DNA from: K189A clade bacterium
Lineage (GTDB): Bacteria > Pseudomonadota > Gammaproteobacteria > Pseudomonadales > Azotimanducaceae
Length of the DNA stretch: 64,000 nucleotides
Assembly (NCBI GenBank): GCA_902528515.1
Contig: CABZTD010000001.1
Coordinates: forward strand, 124,001-188,000
Direction: 5' to 3'
The first letter of the stretch is position 1, and every line of letters starts with the position of its first letter. The position numbers and the translations under genes are program-made. The notes under the pieces were generated by a model. The model made no database searches. It saw only the letters and a program-made list of their open reading frames with translations, and was not told the origin of the DNA. This document shows, in pieces, positions 57,424-64,000 of this stretch.

Positions 57424-58185
57424 CCTTGGCGATATCGTCCTTCCGCTTATCGACCCTCCGCCCGCCGCGCATCTCGTCGCTATGAAACGGAAAGTCCGAT
57501 GCCGCTGGCGTCGCCTGCCGCGCTCCGGGGTCACAGGAAAATTTACCTCGCTGCGCATCAGGCAATCCTTGAGCGATAACCGACATGACCTCATCGTCGA
57601 AGGCATCTAGGGCTTCGCGCTGGCGACTCTTATCCATGATCACTGGCGCGACCAACAGCGGATGAAACTCAATCCTAAGAGTTCGTCTAGAGCCGACAAT
57701 AACATTTTCGGCGCCAGCGATGCTGATCGGCACGACCGGGGCACCACTCTGCTCGGCAATGCAGGCAAGCCCTGGACGGGCTGGGCGCAGTAGCGGTGCC
57801 CAGCTGCCACCCTCCGGGAAAATACCCAGTACACCTCCCTTAGCCAGCACCCCATAGATTCACGAAATGTTGAACGGCTGAAGTCTCCACGATTAGCACG
57901 AATAAAACGCCAAGACAGCGGAATCATTTGTGCCCAGGTTGGCGAGTTGGGCCGATTAGCCCCACCGATGAATTCCACCATGCGAGGCCAGGCATAAAGC
58001 ACCAAAGGCAGATCGACAAAGTTAAAATTATTGGCTGCTAGAATGACTTGCCCTCTCGCCGGGAGATGCTCTAAACCCGAGATCTGTAGATCTGCCATCA
58101 GGTGGATCAGCCTGCCCGTTAACTCACACTGCGCTCCGCGTGAAATCGGTCGGCGCGGATATTGGGTTGGGTAGTGCTTGCTCAT
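57410..58185 (-). pseudogene. Frameshifted PlsC-like acyltransferase
   Basis: The first frame runs from ATG 58185 (MSKHYPTQYPRRPISRGAQ) with LPARGQVILAANNFNFVDLPL, VEFIGGANRPNSP, FIRANRGDF to MG near 57850; the next frame continues MLAKGGVLGIFPEGGSWAPLLRPARPGLACIAEQSGAPVVPISI. The joined protein has an NHxx(D)-like NNFNFVD site and FPEGG, the acyltransferase hallmarks, though H is N. The break is a missing G in an ATGGGGTG run (GGGGG would restore frame). Either a recent mutation or a sequencing slip. Confidence 0.8.
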
Positions 58186-58337
58186 ACCTGTAAAGCTACC
58201 GGGCAGCAATTCATCTGGCGAAACGAAAGTCCCCCCGGCGCCAGTCTTGAAACTGCGACGCTCTCTGACCAAGGTCAAATGCCCTTGTATTTTGTTTGAG
58301 CAGTGCGTTAACTGCACCCCAAAGCACGGAGACCACC

Positions 58338-59045
58338 ATGAGCGCTGTCGACAATGTTGATTTGGATGAGATCGATAAATTTAATGAACTGGCGCATCGC
58401 TGGTGGGACACCGACGGTGACTTCAAACCGCTGCATGACATCAATCCCTGTCGCCTTAGCTATATCCAAGAAAGAGCTGATCTCGTCGGCGGTCCGATGT
58501 TAGACGTGGGCTGCGGTGGAGGTATCCTGGCGGAATCTGTTGCGCGCTTGGGTTTCGATACCACGGGTATCGACATGGCTGAAAAAGCGCTGGGCGTTGC
58601 AAAGCTGCATGCGCTGGAAAGTCAAGTATCCGTGCGCTACGAGGCCAGCACTGCGGAGAAATTCGCGTTGTCCCACGCGAGGCAATTCCGCACCGTCACC
58701 TGTCTGGAAATGCTTGAGCATGTCACCGACTACGGCGAAACTGTGAAAGCCTGCGCCGAACTTGCACAACCCGGTGGCGATTTGTTTTTTTCCACCATCA
58801 ACCGCAACCCAAAGGCCTACGTACTGCTGATCTTGGGCGCAGAATACGTGCTCAACATGCTGCCGAGGGGTACCCACGAGTACAGTAAGTTCATCAAACC
58901 GTCAGAGTTGGCTGGCGCTATTCGCGATGCCGGTCTAGCGCTGCAGGAAATTCGCGGCATGAGCTACAACCCCGTCACACGCAATGCTGCGTTGAACAAC
59001 AACACCTCTACCAACTACATTGTGCATGCGAAGAAACCAGCCTGA
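58338..59045 (+). CDS. ubiG: Ubiquinone biosynthesis O-methyltransferase
   Basis: A 235-residue class I SAM methyltransferase from ATG 58338 (CACGGAGA upstream; a longer start at 58296 exists). DEIDKFNELAHRWWD, the SAM loop LDVGCGGGILAESVARLG, TCLEMLEHVTD and FFSTINRNPKAYVLLILGAEYVL are UbiG hallmarks. It makes both O-methylations of ubiquinone. In Pseudomonas the next genes are mupP and yciK; here the SDR follows after 59 bp and mupP is absent. Confidence 0.97.
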   Translation: MSAVDNVDLDEIDKFNELAHRWWDTDGDFKPLHDINPCRLSYIQERADLVGGPMLDVGCGGGILAESVARLGFDTTGIDMAEKALGVAKLHALESQVSVRYEASTAEKFALSHARQFRTVTCLEMLEHVTDYGETVKACAELAQPGGDLFFSTINRNPKAYVLLILGAEYVLNMLPRGTHEYSKFIKPSELAGAIRDAGLALQEIRGMSYNPVTRNAALNNNTSTNYIVHAKKPA

Positions 59046-59104
59046 ACCCAGCCCGCGACCCGACCCAATATCTACGACATACCAAAAAAGCAATTGAAAA
59101 TGCT

Positions 59105-59959
59105 ATGAGCCAAGCCAATCAAACCCTGGGTGCTCACCTTGCCCACTATCCTGAGCTGGCCGAATACGCCCAGAGCTGGCGTCATGCTTTTAAACCCAGA
59201 GCTCTGAATGATCGAGTGATATTGGTAACTGGTGCAGGTGACGGTCTTGGAGCGGCTACTGCCAAAACCTATGCCAGCTTTGGTGCCACCGTCGTCCTGC
59301 TGGGCCGCACGCGATCGAAGCTTGAAGCCATCAATGATTGGATCAGCGCAAACACAGCAACCCAACCCGTGATCGTGCCATGCGACCTCGAGACATTGGA
59401 TATGGAAACCGCCAACAATCTGGCTCGCTCTATTGGCGAGGCCTTTGGCAAACTGGACGGTATCGTGCACCACGCATCGCGGCTTGGTCCGCGTGCGCCC
59501 TTGGCCCATTATGCCTTTGACGAATGGCAAAGAGTGATGCAAACCAATGTAAACGCGACATTTCTGCTCAATCACACCCTGTTTAATCTGCTCGACAGCA
59601 GCGCTAGCGCCAGCGTGATTCATACCTCTTCCAGTGTGGGTCGGGTGGGAAGAGCCTATTGGGGAGCCTATGCCGCCTCGAAATTTGCACTGGAGGGATT
59701 AAGCCAGGTGCTGGCGGATGAAACCGAGACCGCCGGTCGCATCAAGGTGTTCAGCGTGAACCCCGGTGGCACCCGAACCAACATGCGCAAAGAGGCCTAC
59801 CCACTAGAGGACCCAGGCGCATTGCCTATCCCAGAGGCTCATATGGAGTTGTTCTTACTGCTCCAGCAGCCCATTCGAGAAAATGGCGACCCCGGGGAAC
59901 TGGTAACGGGCCAGCAAATTGACTGTCGCAGTTGGCACCACAACCTGCAGTGGCTGTAG
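59105..59959 (+). CDS. YciK-like short-chain dehydrogenase/reductase
   Basis: A 284-residue SDR matching YciK in position and pattern: TGAGDGLGAATAKTYASFGATVVLLGRT (cofactor loop), HHASRLGP, SSSVGRVGRAYWGAYAASKFALEGLSQVLADE with catalytic S and YxxxK, and NPGGTRTNMRKEAYP. Substrate unknown for the family. Downstream partner of ubiG, convergent with rluB with 18 bp between. Confidence 0.92.
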   Translation: MSQANQTLGAHLAHYPELAEYAQSWRHAFKPRALNDRVILVTGAGDGLGAATAKTYASFGATVVLLGRTRSKLEAINDWISANTATQPVIVPCDLETLDMETANNLARSIGEAFGKLDGIVHHASRLGPRAPLAHYAFDEWQRVMQTNVNATFLLNHTLFNLLDSSASASVIHTSSSVGRVGRAYWGAYAASKFALEGLSQVLADETETAGRIKVFSVNPGGTRTNMRKEAYPLEDPGALPIPEAHMELFLLLQQPIRENGDPGELVTGQQIDCRSWHHNLQWL

Positions 59960-59977
59960 TCCAGCGGCTAAAGAGGC

Positions 59978-60847
59978 TTAGCGTTTAGGCGCGGGACGTT
60001 TGTCAAGCTGGGGATAGGGAATCAAACAGCTGGTTTTGGCTACCCTAGAGCGCTTCGTCTTTGACGGTGCCCCCTTGGGATAGGCAAACCCAAGCATTTT
60101 ATAAAGCGCCTTGAGATCGTGCGTTTGCATCAATGACCAATGTCCGACGGTTAGCCAGGAAGGCAGTATCACCGGCCCGTAACGTACACGCTTTAACCGA
60201 CTCACCTTGCAGCCCGCGCTATCAAACAAACGACGGACCTCGCGGTTACGTCCGTCCATAAGCGCAACGTGGTACCAAAAATTCGACTCACTGCCGTTGT
60301 AATAGCGCACATCACTAAAACGCATGGTCTCGCCTTCGATTTCAACACCTGCTTTGAGCTTTTCTATTTCGTCGTCATCGAGTTTTTTGTTCACCCGCAC
60401 CGCGTACTCGCGATCAAGACCCGTTGAGGGGTGCATCATGCGATGGGCTAGCGAGCCATCATTGGTGACCAGTAGCAGTCCGGTCGTATTGATGTCCAGA
60501 CGACCAACCGTCACCCAGCGGCTATCCTGCAGACGCGGCAGCTGATCAAAGATCGTGCCCCGACCCTCCGGGTCGCGACGACTACAAACGAGGCCTGCAG
60601 CTTTGTTCAGCATCAGCACCTGAGGCGCACTGGCAGTTGCTGTCTCAACAACCGCACCGTCGACAACGATTTCGTCTTTGGCGCTAACCCGCTGTCCAAG
60701 ATGGGCGACTTGCCCGTTTACGCTAACGCGACCGTCTGCAATCCAGTTTTCTATTTGACGCCGTGAGCCGCGACCGCTGGCGGCAATAACTTTCTGCAGC
60801 TTTTGCGAATCGTCCTCAACGTTCTTCGATATTTGCGACTTTCTCAT
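59978..60847 (-). CDS. rluB: 23S rRNA pseudouridine synthase (RluB)
   Basis: A 289-residue RsuA/RluB-family synthase. N-terminal S4 RNA-binding motif (KLQKVIAASGRGSRRQIENWIADGRVSVNG), then SRRDPEGRGTIFDQL, VGRLDINTTGLLLVTNDG with the catalytic Asp, and GRNREVRRLFDSAG. Best match RluB (U2605). ATG overlaps the scpB stop (ATGA), the usual scpA-scpB-rluB operon. C-terminus is basic. Confidence 0.93.
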   Translation of the reverse strand: MRKSQISKNVEDDSQKLQKVIAASGRGSRRQIENWIADGRVSVNGQVAHLGQRVSAKDEIVVDGAVVETATASAPQVLMLNKAAGLVCSRRDPEGRGTIFDQLPRLQDSRWVTVGRLDINTTGLLLVTNDGSLAHRMMHPSTGLDREYAVRVNKKLDDDEIEKLKAGVEIEGETMRFSDVRYYNGSESNFWYHVALMDGRNREVRRLFDSAGCKVSRLKRVRYGPVILPSWLTVGHWSLMQTHDLKALYKMLGFAYPKGAPSKTKRSRVAKTSCLIPYPQLDKRPAPKR

Positions 60848-61602
60848 GAATGGGTCGGCTGCTCGGCCTCATGTGCTGCGCTTAGATCCGGCTCACGCGC
60901 CGGGTCCGTTGGCTCCGAGGCACCTTCATCCTCATTGGCATCTCCAGCACCGTCAACGCTCGCGCCGTCCTCTGCTACCAGGGCCGGCTCGATCATGGCT
61001 TTGATTTCCTTAAGCGGCGGCAAATCTTCGAGTTTCTCGAGGTCAAAATAATCGAGAAAGGCCTTGGTGGTACCGTATATAGAAGGTCGTCCTGGTGCTT
61101 CGCGCTGACCTACCACCCGTATCCAGTCGCGCTCTAGCAAGGTTCGCATAATGTTCTGACTCACGCTGACTCCACGCACTTGCTCAATATCGCCCCGAGT
61201 CACCGGCTGCTTGTAGGCAATCAGCGCCAAGGTCTCCAGCAGCGCGCGGGTGTACCGAGGCGGTTTTTCTTCCCACAGTCGGCTGATCCAGCCGCTGAGT
61301 TCCTGACGGGTCTGGTAACGATAGCCCGAGGCCACTTTTTGCAGCACGACGCCACGCTGGGCGCAGTCTGCCTGTAGCGACTCTATGGCCGAGCGCACCT
61401 GTTTGCGCCCCTCGTCCTCATCTAGCTCACCGACGGTAAAAAGGCGAAAAAGGTTGTCGACCGTTAAGGGGCCCTCGGCAGCCAGCAGGGCAGCTTCGAT
61501 CACCTGTGCGATTTGTGTGGGTTCCAATGCGCGACCGGGCAATAGGAGTGCTGCCTCATCAACCAAGTTCTGGACATCGTTTCCCTGACTTCGTTCATTC
61601 AC
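60844..61602 (-). CDS. scpB: Segregation and condensation protein B
   Basis: A 252-residue ScpB: two winged-helix halves with IAQVIEAALLAAEGPLTVDNL and RALLETLALIAYKQPVTRGDIEQVRGV, and GRPSIYGTTKAFLDYFDLEKLEDLPPL. The last 50 residues are an acidic tail (EDGASVDGAGDANEDEGASE). Partner of ScpA and SMC in chromosome condensation. Start overlaps scpA stop. Confidence 0.95.
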   Translation of the reverse strand: MNERSQGNDVQNLVDEAALLLPGRALEPTQIAQVIEAALLAAEGPLTVDNLFRLFTVGELDEDEGRKQVRSAIESLQADCAQRGVVLQKVASGYRYQTRQELSGWISRLWEEKPPRYTRALLETLALIAYKQPVTRGDIEQVRGVSVSQNIMRTLLERDWIRVVGQREAPGRPSIYGTTKAFLDYFDLEKLEDLPPLKEIKAMIEPALVAEDGASVDGAGDANEDEGASEPTDPAREPDLSAAHEAEQPTHS

Positions 61603-62510
61603 GCGTGCTCCTCCCCAAGATCCTGTGACCCCCCACTGCCATAATGAAGGTCGATATCCGACGTATCGCCGAGTCCCTGTGTCGCGTTTTGCCCAACGCG
61701 CACATATATTGGCGCGAAAGGCTCTGCCTGCACAAAGTCGACTAGAGACTCGCGAATCAGCTCCATAATGGCCAAAAATGTCACCACCACGCCAAGTCGC
61801 CCCTCCTCCGCGCGAAAAAGCTCGTTGAAACCAATGAATCCTTCACCCTGGTTTACCCGTGACAATATGTCTCCCATCCGATCGCGCACCGACAAGGCCT
61901 CAAACTTGATCTCATGCTTGGTGAAAAGTTCAGCGCGGCGCAGGACTTGCGCCAAAGACAACATCACTTCGCGCAAGTCCACGTGGGGCTCGCCGTGTTC
62001 GCGTACCAGCTTTGGCTTGCTGGCAGTGCCGATAAAAACATCACGTTCTACACGCTGTAGTTCACCCAGATCCTCTGCCGCGGTTTTAATCTGCTCGTAT
62101 TCCTGCAGCCGCCTGATCAACTCGGTACGCGGATCATCCTCGTCGTCGAATTCCTCCGGTCGCGGCAGCAGCATTCGCGACTTAATTTCTGCCAACATTG
62201 CCGCCATCAGCAGGTACTCGGCGGCAAGCTCAAGCTCTAGGGCCTGCATCAGCTCGATGTAGCTCATGTACTGAGCGGTAATCACCGAGACTTTAACCTT
62301 TAGGATGTCCAGATTTTGGCGCCTGATCAGGTAAAGCAGCAGGTCGAGTGGTCCCTCGAAAGTTTCAAGAAATACCTCAAGGGCTCCGGGCGGAATGTAC
62401 AAATCCTTGGGCAGCTGCTGGATCTCTTCGCCTGCTACCCAGGCGATGGTTGCCTGGTTGGCAGCCCGCGCAGCGCTTAGATGACTCAACTTGGTTGAGG
62501 CATTATCCAT
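61599..62510 (-). CDS. scpA: Segregation and condensation protein A
   Basis: A 303-residue kleisin from ATG 62510: LEVFLETFEGPLDLLLYLIRRQNLDILKVKV, YLLMAAMLAEIKSRMLLPRP and GRLGVVVTFLAIMELIRESLVDFVQAE are canonical. Bridges the SMC heads with ScpB. The longer frame begins TTG at 62534, just after trpS, and is possible. Follows trpS in a common operon. Confidence 0.95.
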   Translation of the reverse strand: MDNASTKLSHLSAARAANQATIAWVAGEEIQQLPKDLYIPPGALEVFLETFEGPLDLLLYLIRRQNLDILKVKVSVITAQYMSYIELMQALELELAAEYLLMAAMLAEIKSRMLLPRPEEFDDEDDPRTELIRRLQEYEQIKTAAEDLGELQRVERDVFIGTASKPKLVREHGEPHVDLREVMLSLAQVLRRAELFTKHEIKFEALSVRDRMGDILSRVNQGEGFIGFNELFRAEEGRLGVVVTFLAIMELIRESLVDFVQAEPFAPIYVRVGQNATQGLGDTSDIDLHYGSGGSQDLGEEHA

Positions 62511-62540
62511 CGAAGGTATCTCGCCAGAGACCAATGCTCA

Positions 62541-63755
62541 TCAACGACCTCCGATACCAACGGCGTCTTTGACTTCTTCCATGGTTTCCCTGGCCACTGC
62601 CCGGGCTTTTTCCGATCCCTCGGCGATCACTGCATGAACCAAGTCCGGATCCTCCACAAACTGCTGGGCGCGCTGGCGAATGATGTCTTGTTCGCTATTG
62701 ATCGCATCGATCAGAGGTTTTTTGCAGTCTACGCAGCCAATACCTGCGCTTTTGCACCCCTCTATCGCCCACTGCTTGACTTCGTCGGCGCTGTAAACCT
62801 CATGCAGCGCAAACACCGGACACTGGGTCGGATCGCCGGGATCATTACGCCGGACCCTGGCGGGATCCGTTTGCATAGTGCGGACTTTTTCTTCAACCAC
62901 CCATGGCTCTTCACGCAGCCCTATAGTGTTGTTGTAGGACTTTGACATTTTTTCTCCGTCAAGTCCTGGCATCTTGGATTGGGCGGTCAGCATGGACTGC
63001 GGTTCCGGCAAAATAATTCGGCCGCTGCCTTCGAGATAGCCGAACAGGCGTTCGGTATCTCCTATTGATAGATTCTGCTGTTCCGCCAGCAATGCTCTGG
63101 CCCGCTCTAAAGCCTCGGCATCACCGCGCTCCTGGTACTCACGCCGCAGATCGGAATATAGGCGTGCGGCCTTCTTCCCCATTTTTTTCACCGCGGCCAC
63201 TGCCTGCTCTTCAAAGCCAGGCTCACGGCCATAAACATGGTTGAAGCGTCGCGCGATCTCGCGGGTCAGCTCGACATGTGCGACCTGGTCAGCACCGACG
63301 GGCACGCGACCCGAGCGGTAAATCAAAATATCGGCGGCCTGTAGCAGCGGGTATCCCAAAAAGCCGAAGGTAGCCAAGTCACGGTCGTGGAGTTTTTGTT
63401 GCTGGTCTTTGTAGGACGGCACGCGCTCGAGCCAGGCCAGGGGCGTTATCATAGAGAGCATCAAATGCAGTTCGGCATGCTCAGGCACCTTACTCTGCAC
63501 AAACACCGTCGCTGCGCCGGGATTCACCCCAGCCGCGAGCCAATCGACGACAGTGTCGTAGGAATACTGGTCAATGGTCTCGGATTCTTCGTAGTTGGTC
63601 GTAAGCGCGTGATAGTCCGCAACGAAAAAGAAGCACTCGTATTCATGCTGCAGCTGTACCCAGTTGTTCAGTACGCCGTGCAGGTGGCCTAAATGCAAAC
63701 GACCGGTTGGCCTCATTCCTGACACTATGCGTTGATTCGAATCGTTGCTACTCAA
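62541..63755 (-). CDS. trpS: Tryptophanyl-tRNA synthetase
   Basis: A class I synthetase. TTG 63755 is taken as start (AAAGGATC lies just upstream and a promoter-like pair is upstream of that), giving SSNDSNQRIVSGMRPTGRLHLGHLHGVLNNW with the HIGH-like HLGH; the KMSKS loop is GLDGEKMSKSYNN. Length 404 after trimming. The longer frame to 63842 uses TTG. Charges tRNA-Trp. An insert-like block (KKMGKKAARLYSDLRREYQERGDAEALERARALLAE) between the halves is typical of many proteobacterial forms. Confidence 0.96.
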   Translation of the reverse strand: MSSNDSNQRIVSGMRPTGRLHLGHLHGVLNNWVQLQHEYECFFFVADYHALTTNYEESETIDQYSYDTVVDWLAAGVNPGAATVFVQSKVPEHAELHLMLSMITPLAWLERVPSYKDQQQKLHDRDLATFGFLGYPLLQAADILIYRSGRVPVGADQVAHVELTREIARRFNHVYGREPGFEEQAVAAVKKMGKKAARLYSDLRREYQERGDAEALERARALLAEQQNLSIGDTERLFGYLEGSGRIILPEPQSMLTAQSKMPGLDGEKMSKSYNNTIGLREEPWVVEEKVRTMQTDPARVRRNDPGDPTQCPVFALHEVYSADEVKQWAIEGCKSAGIGCVDCKKPLIDAINSEQDIIRQRAQQFVEDPDLVHAVIAEGSEKARAVARETMEEVKDAVGIGGR

Positions 63756-63784
63756 CCAGGGATCCTTTCGGCTTCGGACAGCAA

Positions 63785-63814
63785 AGTATAAAGCGTCAGC
63801 TTCGGTGATGGCAG
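63785..63814 (-). promoter_or_regulatory. Candidate promoter of trpS
   Basis: On the minus strand CTGCCA (63814-63809), an 18-bp gap, then TATACT (63790-63785), 30 bp before TTG 63755. The -35 box is weak. Confidence 0.4.
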
Positions 63815-63838
63815 GCATTTTGCCTGTCTTTGCGGGGT

Positions 63839-63907
63839 TCAAGAAGCCTTACAACCATCAGACCCGTGCAGCATAGCGTCGGCCTTGCGCACTTTGAGCG
63901 CCTTCAT
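63839..63907 (-). CDS. Possible 22-residue leader or small protein
   Basis: A short frame MKALKVRKADAMLHGSDGCK... whose ATG overlaps the upstream stop (TGATG). It ends in TGA just at the longest trpS frame start. Basic and short; may be translated by coupling or be chance. No family recognised. Confidence 0.2.
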   Translation of the reverse strand: MKALKVRKADAMLHGSDGCKAS

Positions 63908-64000
63908 CAGCGCAGCTCCCCTGCGCCCTGGCGGGTGATCTGTGGTTCGTCTGCGGTAAAATCGACGATGGTAGAAACCTCATCGCTACCTACACCACAG
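63907..64000 (-). CDS. YciO/Sua5-family protein, C-terminal end only
   Basis: The frame is open into the window end: CGVGSDEVSTIVDFTADEPQ, then ITRQGAGELR and TGA at 63909-63907. The S-T-(I/V)-(V/I)-D-x-T and R-x-G-A-G-x-L pattern is the C-terminus of the L-threonylcarbamoyladenylate synthase-related YciO/Sua5/YrdC family. Only 31 residues seen. Gene order yciO-trpS-scpA-scpB fits gammaproteobacteria. Confidence 0.75.
   Translation of the reverse strand, partial: CGVGSDEVSTIVDFTADEPQITRQGAGELR

Overview
The window reads as a chromosomal segment of a free-living, probably marine gammaproteobacterium. Evidence: the block gyrA-serC-pheA-hisC-tyrA-cmk-rpsA-ihfB-lapA and the scpA-scpB-rluB-trpS block are in Pseudomonas-like order, while the accessory half is rich in a large TonB-dependent receptor, P450s, SDRs, LLM and GST enzymes and small secreted proteins, a mix I associate with oligotrophic marine lineages (OMG-type). 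The lineage is inferred; there is no rRNA here to settle it.

Layout. 0-15 kb: a truncated PQQ-type sugar dehydrogenase, a DUF938 methyltransferase, then a nitrogen-scavenging cluster: a biotin-dependent guanidine/urea carboxylase with its two associated deiminase-like proteins on the minus strand, allophanate hydrolase divergent on the plus strand, and a NitT/TauT-type ABC importer nearby. 15-22 kb: a TonB receptor and a three-gene unit of a HupE/UreJ-like membrane protein plus two paralogous metallo-beta-lactamase-fold proteins, one of which has lost all its metal ligands. 22-33 kb: SDR, GST, a COG0523 GTPase divergent from an iron-type alcohol dehydrogenase across a Zur-like palindrome, a secreted phosphoesterase, an LLM oxidoreductase, then merC-zur and a Zrg-like ABC system whose permease carries a duplicated His/Asp/Glu-rich loop. 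This looks like a local zinc-economy region.

33-44 kb: two divergent P450s followed by a plastic stretch of small secreted ABM-like proteins, small membrane proteins, GST, fasciclin and nuclease genes, with at least three broken genes, a dispersed hairpin repeat and a diverged duplication of the 3' flank of tRNA-Asn(GTT) at both ends (39.2 and 43.6 kb). 44-64 kb: housekeeping genes. Expected neighbours are missing or broken there: aroA is absent between tyrA and cmk; mtnA is absent after gyrA and the MtaD-like amidohydrolase is a ruin; an acyltransferase is frameshifted; mupP is absent between ubiG and the YciK-like SDR. The window ends inside a YciO/Sua5-family gene.

Starts were adjusted where an SD sequence, operon overlap or family N-terminus favoured a start other than the longest frame. 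All regulatory sites are read by eye.
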